A stretch of DNA of 12,843 nt from Candidatus Rifleibacteriota bacterium (lineage in GTDB: Bacteria > Riflebacteria > Ozemobacteria > Ozemobacterales > Ozemobacteraceae): positions 1 to 12,843 of the forward strand of contig JAKQKW010000066.1 of assembly GCA_029560455.1 (NCBI GenBank), given 5' to 3'. The translations under genes were made by a program, and so were the position numbers. The stretch's first letter is position 1, and each line of letters begins with the position of its first letter. Below the pieces are notes generated by a model that saw only the letters and a list, made by a program, of their open reading frames with translations, was not told where the DNA came from and did no database searches. Of this stretch, positions 6,793 through 12,792 are shown in pieces.

Positions 6793-7818
6793 TTAGTTCA
6801 TTATGAATTCGAGAGCGCTTTTGCTGGCATCTCTGCTGTTGCGCCCGGTGGTTATGCCGATGTGGCCAGAGGGAATCGTTACCTGTTTGACCGGCGCCCT
6901 GTCGCTCTGCGGCAGCTGGGTGGTGCACAGCGGCGCAATATGGTCTTTGCCGGCGTTGAGAATCAGGGCTTTCGAACGGCGCGCGGCCGGGTCTACGAGC
7001 AGGCCTTCGGCGGTCGTCAGTTTGCCCTGGCTCAGCAGGTTTTCTTTATAGAGTTCGGTAAGCATCTGGTAATAAGCTGTGCCTGGGTAGCTCACCGGAT
7101 CAGCGATCCAGCGTTCCATGGCGTTGTAAAGCTTCATGAAACCTTTGCTTTCGAATTTATCCTTGAACATTTTTGTTTTCTGCCAGGTTCCCATGGGCTG
7201 CACGAAATTGAAAGAGAAGGCGAGCAGCCAGCCGGGCATGAAATCCATGCTCTGCTTGAATTCTTCAGTCGGGAAATGGTCGGCGTAAGTGCCGAAGATA
7301 CCGGAGTCTCTGAAGTCGATCGGGGCGGTCAGAAGCACGAGATGGTCTACCATATCGGGTTCGAGGCAGCTGAAAGCGTATGCCATGGTGCCGCCGATGC
7401 AGTAACCGAGCATGTCGACCTTGTCACAGCCGTGTTCGCGGCACATGAAGCGCACAGCCCGTCTGATCGAGCGGTGATAATAGTGACTGAGCGGCAGGTG
7501 GCCGACTTCGGCGCCGGGGTAACCCCAGTCGATGAGATAAACCGGGCGTTTCTGGGCAAATTCGCGAATGAAGCTGACTTCTTCGGTGATATCGAGAACA
7601 TACCAGCGGTTGATCAGTGACGGAACAATGAGAATCGGCTGGCCTTCGACGCCTTCGGGGCTCTCGAAGCGCAGCAGCGAAACATTGCCGGCGCGCCAGA
7701 CTTCTTCTCTGGGGGTGACGCCGCGCGGATACGTATCGAGCTCGCCTGCGGTCTGACGCAGGTAATGCTCGCTGATCGCATCGAGTTGCTGAGCGATGGT
7801 GTCCATGTTTGCTATCAT
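6793..7818 (-). CDS. phaC: Class III/IV-type PHA synthase subunit PhaC, canonical copy
   Basis: A 341-residue PhaC that polymerises (R)-3-hydroxyacyl-CoA on the granule surface. The triad is intact and in standard surroundings: Cys140 in LGYCIGG, Asp292 in GKDHIAP and His319 in PSGHIGI. Further family blocks are ILIVPSLINRWYVLDI (62-77), YLIDWGYPG (94-102) and LLTAPIDFRDSG (162-173). It lacks the roughly 200-residue N-terminal region of class I/II enzymes, so it should need a partner subunit; the next gene downstream encodes a short PhaE-like protein. The ATG at 7818 is preceded by AAGGAAAGG at 10 bases; an internal ATG at 7806 has no better site. It starts 30 bases after phaB ends, in one operon. 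It is clearly homologous to the second phaC of the operon but well diverged from it. Confidence 0.93.
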   Translation of the reverse strand: MIANMDTIAQQLDAISEHYLRQTAGELDTYPRGVTPREEVWRAGNVSLLRFESPEGVEGQPILIVPSLINRWYVLDITEEVSFIREFAQKRPVYLIDWGYPGAEVGHLPLSHYYHRSIRRAVRFMCREHGCDKVDMLGYCIGGTMAYAFSCLEPDMVDHLVLLTAPIDFRDSGIFGTYADHFPTEEFKQSMDFMPGWLLAFSFNFVQPMGTWQKTKMFKDKFESKGFMKLYNAMERWIADPVSYPGTAYYQMLTELYKENLLSQGKLTTAEGLLVDPAARRSKALILNAGKDHIAPLCTTQLPQSDRAPVKQVTIPSGHIGITTGRNSRDASKSALEFIMN

Positions 7819-7848
7819 TTGCTTCCGACCTTTCCTTGGGCTAGTTTA

Positions 7849-8598
7849 TCAGAGTTTCAGGCCGCCGTCGACGCCGATAACCTGACCGGTGATGTATGAG
7901 CTTTCGTCGCTTGCCAGGAACAGATACAGTTTGGCAACTTCTTCGGGCTGGCCAAGGCGCTGCATCGGGGTCTTTTCTTCGAGCATCTTGATAACCTTTT
8001 CGGGAACGGTGGCGAGCATTTCGGTCCAGGTGTAACCGGGGGCTACGGCGTTAACGCGCACGCCCTTGCGGCCGAGTTCGCGTGACCAGGTGTAGGTCAT
8101 GCCGATAACACCGGCTTTGGCGGCCGAGTAGTTGGTCTGGCCGAAGTTGCCCTGAACGCCGACGATTGAGGAAGTATTGACGATCGAGCCTTTGCCGGCT
8201 GCGGTCATCTTGGCGGCACAGGCCTGAGCCATCAGGAATACGCCCTTGAGGTTAACTTTGATGACGCGGTCGAACTGTTCTTCGGTCATCTTCATCAGAG
8301 TGGCGTCAGCAGTGATGCCGGCGTTGTTGACGAGACAGTCGATTTTGCCTTCGGCGGCGTGAATTTCGTCGACGACTTTGTTAACGTCGGCGTGGCTCGA
8401 TACATCGACCTTTTTGCCGATGATTTTGCCGGTGGCTTCGGGCGAAAGTTTAACGTCGGCCAGGCCTGCGAGGGCCTTGTCGCTGATATCGAGAGCATAA
8501 ACGGTTGCGCCTTCTTCGGCAAAAATAGTTGCGGCCTTGAGACCGATACCTGCGGCACCACCAGTGATGAGAGCTACTTTACCTGTCATTCGTTTCAT
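7849..8598 (-). CDS. phaB: Acetoacetyl-CoA reductase (short-chain dehydrogenase)
   Basis: A 249-residue classical short-chain dehydrogenase/reductase, expected to reduce acetoacetyl-CoA to (R)-3-hydroxybutyryl-CoA for the adjacent synthases. Motifs: cofactor loop TGGAAGIG (12-19), NNAG (91-94), and catalytic Asn116, Ser144, Tyr157, Lys161 (NYSAAKAG). The second strand ends in Asp37 (VYALDIS); acidic residues there normally favour NAD(H), whereas characterised PhaB enzymes use NADPH. The ATG at 8598 has AGGAG seven bases upstream. It is the first gene of the operon, 30 bases before the canonical phaC. By sequence alone it could be a FabG-type 3-oxoacyl-ACP reductase; context makes PhaB the better call. 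Confidence 0.87.
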   Translation of the reverse strand: MKRMTGKVALITGGAAGIGLKAATIFAEEGATVYALDISDKALAGLADVKLSPEATGKIIGKKVDVSSHADVNKVVDEIHAAEGKIDCLVNNAGITADATLMKMTEEQFDRVIKVNLKGVFLMAQACAAKMTAAGKGSIVNTSSIVGVQGNFGQTNYSAAKAGVIGMTYTWSRELGRKGVRVNAVAPGYTWTEMLATVPEKVIKMLEEKTPMQRLGQPEEVAKLYLFLASDESSYITGQVIGVDGGLKL

Positions 8599-8781
8599 TG
8601 TGTTTCTCCTGTCTGGCCACCTCGCGGCGGCTGTTTTAAGTCGTTTCGATTAAATTTTTGATTCTGCATTGCCGCGATAAAAACTGCGGCACCTGCGCCT
8701 GAGAGGCCTCTGCCTCCGGTTCTTTCTGTCGATCATCCTGCAATTGCCCGTGATTTCCGTGTTTCCGCCCACTTTGTCGCC

Positions 8782-8813
8782 CACAATTAGTTTTGATTGT
8801 GAAAATTCTCACT
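8782..8813. promoter_or_regulatory. CRP/FNR-family-like operator with adjoining inverted repeat
   Basis: TGTGA-N6-TCACT at 8798-8813 matches the E. coli CRP consensus TGTGA-N6-TCACA at nine of the ten specified bases; its core GTGAAAATTCTCAC is palindromic except for one pair. It overlaps a second inverted repeat, CACAAT (8782-8787) with ATTGTG (8796-8801). It lies about 200 bases upstream of phaB, so direct control of phaB would need a start site nearby that I cannot identify. Confidence 0.45.
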
Positions 8814-8880
8814 TGCGGCGGGCCTGCTTTTTCAAGTTTCATCCTCAGGCCCCAGGTCAGGGGAAAATCGCGGCGCGGCT

Positions 8881-8896
8881 TTGCTGCTTTGCAAAG
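8881..8896. promoter_or_regulatory. TGC-rich operator-like motif upstream of phaB operon
   Basis: TTGCTGCTTTGCAAAG matches the motif at the phasin promoter (9338-9353) at 14 of 16 positions. It includes the palindrome CTTTGCAAAG (8887-8896). TGC-rich sites of this look are described for the PHA repressor PhaR of Paracoccus and Rhodobacter. It is about 285 bases upstream of phaB. Confidence 0.5.
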
Positions 8897-8960
8897 TCTG
8901 CAACCGGGGCCGTCCTGGCGGATTGGCCGTGTTCAGAACGGCCCCTGGTTTGCTTCAGAC
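8896..8960 (-). terminator. Large hairpin just after the phasin stop codon
   Basis: GGGGCCGT (8906-8913) pairs with ACGGCCCC (8938-8945), extended by AACC/GGTT (8902-8905/8947-8950, one bulged T) and, beyond an internal loop, GTCTG/CAGAC (8896-8900/8956-8960). That gives about 17 bp in total. A competing hairpin uses GGCCGT at 8925-8930 with the same 3' arm. No U-run follows, so it is more likely a 3'-protecting or partial terminator than a full Rho-independent terminator. Confidence 0.5.
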
Positions 8961-8961
8961 C

Positions 8962-9276
8962 TTACTTTTCAGCGGTCATGTGCTTCGGAGTCATGGCCTT
9001 GATAGTTTCTTCATAGACCTTCTGGAAGCGGGTGTTGAATTTTTCAATATTTTCGCGATAGAGGCTTTTGAGTTCCTCGTTCGAGGCAGCGGTGTTGTTG
9101 TACATTTCGTGCATGAATTCGACATTGCGGGTCATGTGGTCGAAGAAAAGTTCCATGTTCTTCTTGGTGTAACCAGAGGTCTGATCCATGCTGGCGCGCC
9201 AGAATTTGTTCATGACCTGGAAATTGTCTTTCATGAGCTGAGTGTATTCGTTTGAAAATTCCATCCATTTGTTCAT
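8962..9276 (-). CDS. Small phasin-like granule protein
   Basis: A 104-residue, helical, methionine- and aromatic-rich protein without signal peptide or membrane segment, beginning MNKWMEFSNEYTQLMKDNFQ. The spacing of hydrophobic residues suggests amphipathic helices, as in phasins, the abundant proteins that coat PHA granules. I see no diagnostic family motif, so the call rests on composition, size, neighbourhood and an unusually strong promoter. The reading frame stays open far upstream, but the ATG at 9276 is the start: CAGGAG lies eight bases before it, and a near-consensus promoter occupies the upstream extension. A stable hairpin follows the stop codon. It is read in the same direction as the phaB operon but separated from it by 363 bases. 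Confidence 0.65.
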   Translation of the reverse strand: MNKWMEFSNEYTQLMKDNFQVMNKFWRASMDQTSGYTKKNMELFFDHMTRNVEFMHEMYNNTAASNEELKSLYRENIEKFNTRFQKVYEETIKAMTPKHMTAEK

Positions 9277-9337
9277 TTTAAAAACTCCTGTTTTCAGATT
9301 AAAGTTTAGGACTTTGCGATCTTTTTGCTTTAACTTA

Positions 9338-9377
9338 TTGCTGCGTTGCAAAATTATTATCGTCAATTTGCTGCAAA
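9338..9377. promoter_or_regulatory. TGC-rich operator-like sites over the phasin promoter
   Basis: Two elements flank and overlap the -10 box. TTGCTGCGTTGCAAAA (9338-9353) covers the expected transcription start, and the palindrome TTTGCTGCAAA (9367-9377) lies in the -35/-10 spacer. They resemble TGC-rich PhaR sites known upstream of phaP in other bacteria, where PhaR represses until granules titrate it. No PhaR gene is in the window. Confidence 0.55.
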
Positions 9378-9384
9378 GTGTCAA
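9356..9384 (-). promoter_or_regulatory. Strong sigma70-type promoter of the phasin-like gene
   Basis: On the minus strand a perfect -35 TTGACA (9384-9379) is separated by exactly 17 bases from GATAAT (9361-9356), which matches the -10 consensus at five of six positions. Start would be near 9349, giving a leader of about 73 bases. Immediately upstream, an A/T-tract inverted repeat ACTTTTTT/AAAAAAGT (9386-9393/9406-9413) could act as an UP element or bent DNA. Confidence 0.85.
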
Positions 9385-9683
9385 GACTTTTTTAAATATT
9401 TTTTCAAAAAAGTTTTTTATCTGCATTAACAGCGGATTTTGGTTTTGCTGTAACCGCAAATTATTCTCGCCCGGCAAAAACTTGGGGCATCGCGGCCTTT
9501 GTGTGCAATCCTTTATAAAAGCCAGAAAGAGCAGGCGGTCTGGCAGCAAATTTCTGTTTGAGCTGGTATTGTCATGGCATTCGCTGACTACAGCCTGACA
9601 GGCTACGATTAAATCAGGGGTGGTGTGCGATGAGACATTTTCAGGCCACCGGCTCCTTTCGCCGATTCTGTGAACGGTAAGGG

Positions 9684-9711
9684 TTGCGGAAATCTGACAA
9701 ATATGTAAAAT
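9684..9711 (+). promoter_or_regulatory. Probable promoter of the histidine kinase operon
   Basis: TTGCGG (9684-9689) and TAAAAT (9706-9711) are separated by 16 bases, with a start expected near 9718 and a short leader to the GTG at 9744. The remaining part of the divergent gap (about 9414-9683) contains only a small palindrome AGCCTG-A-CAGGCT (9592-9604) and nothing else I can name. Confidence 0.5.
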
Positions 9712-9743
9712 TATCCATATCGAAAAAACAGAGGAAAGAACAC

Positions 9744-11324
9744 GTGAGCGACGGAATACGGGAAAACGCTTATTTGCCCACGCCATCGGCTGAATTTCTG
9801 CGGGAATTTCTACCGTTCAGCCAGTTCCGTTACGATCTTGAAACTGAAGTTTTCACCTTTGACCGTAATTTCGGACCGATGATTGGCCGGCCTTCGGTTA
9901 GTCAGATGAGTCTTACGGATTTTAATGGTCTGTTTTCGCAGGGCGATCGATGGCATGTAACCATGTTCCTTGCCGTAGTGCAGGAAAAGCTTTCTGAAAT
10001 CATCGACAAGGTTTTTGCTGTTCATACCCCGGATGGATCATTAAAGCGACTTTTATGGTCAGCCAGACTTGAGAACAACGAGATCTCGACCGGCAAAAAA
10101 ACGCTGGTCGGTGTTTTCCACGATGTTTCTGCCCAGCATCGTGATACACCCGATGTCAGCGAGAGTGAACGCTGGTTTATGGAAGTTCTTGAAGAATCGC
10201 CGCATGCGATGTATCGCGTCGATTACCGTAGAAACCGCTTTGACTACGTCAGTCGCGGTTTTGCTCGATCGCTTGGTTTGACCCGCGAAGACATACTGGC
10301 CACTCCGTATTCTGATTTTGCGACACGTATTCACCCCGAAGATATGCAGCGCATTTGCGCTCAGATCGAGCACTGGATCAAGCAGAACGCTGGCAGGCGT
10401 TTTACTGTCTACGTTGAGTTCCGCTATCAGCTGCCCACCGGCGATTATATCTGGCTCGACGACAACATGACCATTGTGCCGGGGCCTGACGGTCAATACG
10501 CTTATCAGGTAGGCTTCGGCGCTGTAATTGAAAGCAGAAAACGCCTCGAAGAGCAGCTGCAACAGGCAAGAGAGCGCCTGGAAGAAAAGGTTAGAGAACG
10601 CACATCCGAGCTGCATTCAGCTAACGCCAGACTGCAGCAGATGATGGAAGAGCGCCGCGAGCTGGAGAAAAAGCTGCTCGAAATCTCTGAACGCGAAAGG
10701 CGTTTCATCGGCCGTGAGCTGCATGATGGCCTGAGCCAGCAGATAGTCGGTGTCATGTGCATGTTCGAGGCGATTCGTTACCGGCTCGAACAAAAGCAGG
10801 CAGCCGAGGCTTCAGAGCTGCAGATGATGCGTGACTACCTTTTTGACGCTGTGCAGCAGGTGCGCGCCCTGTCGCGCGGTCTCTGCCCGCTGGCTCTCGA
10901 ACCGAAAGCGGTCGGGGCAGCCCTCTCAACGCTGGCTGCCCAGACGACTCTGCTTTACAAAATAAACTGCAGTTTCGATGGCATGCTCGATCTTGGTGTG
11001 GAAGAGCCTGATGCGGCTCTGCACCTGTACCGCATCTCGCAGGAAGCGATTCAGAACGCTGTTAGGCATGGCGGCGCGAAGAACATCAATATTAACCTCA
11101 GGGGCGAATCTGCTGATCTCTGCATGCAGATCGAGAACGATGGCAGCCCGCTGAGCCTTGAAGAATGTGAGACTGACGGTCGGCAGCTTCCCCGCAGCGG
11201 TATCGGGCTGAAGTTGATAGATTATCGGGTTGGCATGCTCGGGGGCACCTGGAAAATCGCCAGCCTTGGCGACAGGGGAGTGCGGCTGACCGTCAGTGCA
11301 CCGATAAGAACAGAAGTAATCTAA
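9744..11324 (+). CDS. Cytoplasmic PAS-domain histidine kinase, NarL/DegS type
   Basis: A 526-residue sensor kinase starting at GTG 9744, which has GAGG nine bases upstream; a TTG at 9684 would overlap the putative promoter. Domain order: a diverged PAS-like domain (about 30-130), a PAS/PAC domain (about 143-264, with the YIWLDDNMTIVPGPDG signature), a coiled coil (about 265-320), then HisKA_3 with phospho-acceptor His327 in RELHDGLSQQ and an HATPase with N-box QEAIQNAVRHGGA (Asn438), G1 ENDGSP (Asp466) and G2 SGIGLKL. There is no membrane segment, so it senses a cytoplasmic signal through PAS. The cognate response regulator follows after 19 bases. It is divergent from the phasin gene, so a link to PHA control is possible but unproven; no PAS ligand residues are recognisable to me. 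Confidence 0.92.
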   Translation: MSDGIRENAYLPTPSAEFLREFLPFSQFRYDLETEVFTFDRNFGPMIGRPSVSQMSLTDFNGLFSQGDRWHVTMFLAVVQEKLSEIIDKVFAVHTPDGSLKRLLWSARLENNEISTGKKTLVGVFHDVSAQHRDTPDVSESERWFMEVLEESPHAMYRVDYRRNRFDYVSRGFARSLGLTREDILATPYSDFATRIHPEDMQRICAQIEHWIKQNAGRRFTVYVEFRYQLPTGDYIWLDDNMTIVPGPDGQYAYQVGFGAVIESRKRLEEQLQQARERLEEKVRERTSELHSANARLQQMMEERRELEKKLLEISERERRFIGRELHDGLSQQIVGVMCMFEAIRYRLEQKQAAEASELQMMRDYLFDAVQQVRALSRGLCPLALEPKAVGAALSTLAAQTTLLYKINCSFDGMLDLGVEEPDAALHLYRISQEAIQNAVRHGGAKNININLRGESADLCMQIENDGSPLSLEECETDGRQLPRSGIGLKLIDYRVGMLGGTWKIASLGDRGVRLTVSAPIRTEVI

Positions 11325-11343
11325 TAGAAGTGAGGGAAAGACA

Positions 11344-11994
11344 ATGGTGGGAGAGAGTGAGAAGGTTCGCGTTTTTCTGGTCGAAGATCACCCGGTGATG
11401 CGGCTTGGCCTCAAAATGATGCTGCTCGAGCGCGGGTTTGACATTTGTGGCGAAGCGTCGACAACGCAGGAAGCCTTTGTGGCTTTGCCGAATGTTTCGG
11501 CGCATGTGGCGATTTTTGATCTGTCACTGAACGGCGAGACGATTTTTGAAGCGCTGAAACAGGTGCGCTATGAGCACCGGAACCTCGGAATCATCGTTTA
11601 CTCAATGCACGATTCACAGCTTTTCGTGGAAAATGCCATGAAGCTCGGCGTCAATGCCTATGTTACCAAGGCTGACCCGGTTGAAACCCTGGTCGACGCA
11701 ATTGCTGCAGTGCGCTCAGGTCGACAATTTCTGGGCCCAACCCTTCTGCGCAGTCTTGAGGGCCGGCTGGTCGCCGACAGTTGCTTTGTCAGTACCATGC
11801 ATGAACTTTCAGAGCGCGAGCTTGAGGTATTGACCCTGCTCGGCCGCGGCTTTGGCCGCACCGAAATAGCCGCCAGCCTGGCTTTGAGCACTCGCACCGT
11901 CGAAACTTTTCTCGAACGCCTGAAACAGAAGCTTGGCGTCAGCAACAACAGAGAACTGCTGCGCGAAGCGATTCGCATTATCCACCCCGGCTGA
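11344..11994 (+). CDS. NarL/FixJ-family response regulator
   Basis: A 216-residue two-domain regulator. The receiver domain (about 8-125) has acidic pair Glu14-Asp15, phospho-acceptor Asp59 in AIFDLSL, Ser87 and Lys109 in YVTKADP. The C-terminal LuxR-type helix-turn-helix (about 150-210) reads ELSERELEVLTLLGRGFGRT and continues EIAASLALSTRTVETFLERL, a full match to the family. The ATG at 11344 has GAGGG upstream. It follows the kinase by 19 bases and is presumably its phosphotransfer partner and a transcription activator. Targets are unknown; the divergent phasin promoter and its own operon are the nearest candidates. Confidence 0.93.
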   Translation: MVGESEKVRVFLVEDHPVMRLGLKMMLLERGFDICGEASTTQEAFVALPNVSAHVAIFDLSLNGETIFEALKQVRYEHRNLGIIVYSMHDSQLFVENAMKLGVNAYVTKADPVETLVDAIAAVRSGRQFLGPTLLRSLEGRLVADSCFVSTMHELSERELEVLTLLGRGFGRTEIAASLALSTRTVETFLERLKQKLGVSNNRELLREAIRIIHPG

Positions 11995-12050
11995 AACTAT
12001 AATCGCGGCATGTATATCGAATTCTGACTGAAGGCCTTGCTGGGATATCT

Positions 12051-12083
12051 GGCGCCGGTATGGGCGTGCTTCTGCGCCTGTTT
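12051..12083 (+). terminator. Weak possible terminator after the response regulator
   Basis: GGCGC (12051-12055) can pair with GCGCC (12074-12078), or alternatively GGCG (12063-12066) with CGCC (12075-12078); TGTTTTG follows. It lies in the 196-base gap between converging genes. Short stems make this doubtful. Confidence 0.3.
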
Positions 12084-12190
12084 TGTCAGAATTTACTGCA
12101 GGCAGACTTCAGAACAAATAAAACTACGGTTTCTTTAAAGACTTGCCAGTTTACATCCTGTCTAAATCAGCTTTGCCAAGGCCAGTTTAA

Positions 12191-12409
12191 TCATACGGCT
12201 TCGAATTCTTCCCGTGATATGCCTGCCTGTTTGAGAATCCGGGCCAGGAGATCTCTTCCTATGTCGCCTTTATGAGGGTTTGGCACAGTAAGAGTCAGGT
12301 CTTTTCTTATCATAAACTGATGTCTGCCGCCGGAAAAAGGGCCTTCAAATCCCAGCCGTCGCAGCACTCTTATAAGATTATCTCTGGAAATTGGTTTAAA
12401 GGGAGGCAT
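12191..12409 (-). CDS. hicA: HicA-family toxin (mRNA interferase)
   Basis: A 72-residue protein of HicA (YcfA) family size and pattern, a ribosome-independent mRNA interferase with a double-stranded-RNA-binding-like fold. The N-terminus (NLIRVLRRLGFEGPFSGGRH) carries the catalytic His30 in the GGRHQFM motif, followed by TVPNPHKGDIGRDLLARILK, the hallmark of the family. The start is ATG 12409, sharing its A with the last base of the hicB stop (TGATG), so translation is coupled to the antitoxin; there is no good ribosome site of its own. A longer open frame to 12496 is only overlap with hicB. Toxin-second order differs from E. coli hicAB but occurs in many genomes. It looks intact. Confidence 0.9.
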   Translation of the reverse strand: MPPFKPISRDNLIRVLRRLGFEGPFSGGRHQFMIRKDLTLTVPNPHKGDIGRDLLARILKQAGISREEFEAV

Positions 12410-12657
12410 CAGGCTGCCAGAGTCTTGATAATTCGAAGTTCTATCCCATTTACCACCGGAAGTTCGAGATGTTGATAAATTCTGAAAAACACCCATTCTT
12501 CAAGAACTTCGGCAAGCTCGTTGCGGCATTCTTCGAGGGTTTCAGAGGTGGCATAGACACCTTTGAATTCAGGAATTTCTCCATAAAAGCATTTATCTTC
12601 TTCGAGAATTTCGTATTTTGCCTGTTTCATCGCAGCTTCAAGATATTTTGTCAGCAC
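12409..12657 (-). CDS. hicB: HicB-family antitoxin, short form
   Basis: An 82-residue antitoxin with the HicB partial RNase-H-like fold: YEILEEDKCFYGEIPEFKGV (about 15-34), followed by ATSETLEECRNELAEVLEEW. It binds and neutralises HicA. The start is GTG 12657, with GGAG seven bases upstream. The C-terminus ends soon after LPVVNGIELRI, leaving no room for the ribbon-helix-helix or helix-turn-helix domain with which longer HicB proteins bind their own promoter. Autoregulation by this protein alone is therefore doubtful, although the promoter region is rich in inverted repeats. It is first in a two-gene operon with hicA. Confidence 0.88.
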   Translation of the reverse strand: MLTKYLEAAMKQAKYEILEEDKCFYGEIPEFKGVYATSETLEECRNELAEVLEEWVFFRIYQHLELPVVNGIELRIIKTLAA

Positions 12658-12686
12658 GGGTTTACTCCGGTTATTCTTTTCTTTTC

Positions 12687-12774
12687 ATTCTAACGTTTTG
12701 CCAGAAAAAAACAACTGGCAACGATGCCGGTTTGTTCTGGCACAAATTTTAAAAATTTGTACGTATTTTGCCGG
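12687..12774 (-). promoter_or_regulatory. hicBA promoter with clustered CYGGCA inverted repeats
   Basis: A possible minus-strand promoter is TTGTTT (12714-12709), 16 bases, TAGAAT (12692-12687). Over and upstream of it, the hexamer C(C/T)GGCA occurs five times: 12699-12704 (-), 12715-12720 (+), 12725-12730 (-), 12737-12742 (+) and 12769-12774 (-). The first pair forms the perfect repeat TTGCCAG-N10-CTGGCAA (12698-12721). This looks like a multi-site operator. Confidence 0.5.
12742..12760. repeat. Perfect 19-bp AT-rich palindrome
   Basis: ACAAATTTT (12742-12750) and AAAATTTGT (12752-12760) flank one central base. It lies between hicB and the right window edge, so it could be an operator for either direction. 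Confidence 0.5.
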
Positions 12775-12792
12775 ACATACTTTTGAAAAAAA

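Larger units (their letters stand above)
8599..8961. other. Non-coding regulatory gap between phasin and phaB
   Basis: These 363 bases hold no convincing gene; a 68-codon leftward frame (8842-8636) has atypical composition and no usable ribosome site. The gap contains a large hairpin after the phasin stop, a TGC-rich operator-like motif, a CRP-like palindrome, the inverted repeat GGGCCTG/CAGGCCC (8820-8826/8846-8852), a small stem TGCCGC/GCGGCA (8670-8675/8686-8691) and the palindrome AGAGGCCTCT (8702-8711). I see no clear sigma70 promoter for phaB. Confidence 0.6.

Noticed and set aside
6637..7620. 327-codon rightward open frame
   Set aside because: Antisense to the canonical phaC and the PhaE-like gene, with no ribosome site and no recognisable motifs.
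8636..8842. 68-codon leftward open frame beginning MKLEKAGPPQ
   Set aside because: Its GAGG abuts the ATG, composition is not protein-like, and it runs through the CRP-like palindrome and several inverted repeats.
9592..9604. Small palindrome AGCCTG-A-CAGGCT
   Set aside because: Isolated, with no T-run and no position relative to a promoter that suggests a role.
9277..9786. 170-residue N-terminal extension of the phasin-like frame
   Set aside because: The extension overlaps a near-consensus promoter and the divergent kinase start, and a strong ribosome site marks the ATG at 9276.
10059..10616. 185-codon leftward open frame
   Set aside because: Antisense to the PAS region of the histidine kinase; no supporting motif.
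12145..12189. Direct repeat GCCAGTTTA, two copies 36 bases apart
   Set aside because: Short and in a convergent gap; likely chance, though the first copy is preceded by TTGCCAG as seen near the hicBA promoter.
12715..12729. Possible sigma54 -24/-12 element around TGGCA and GC
   Set aside because: The spacing between GG and GC is seven bases rather than the required ten.
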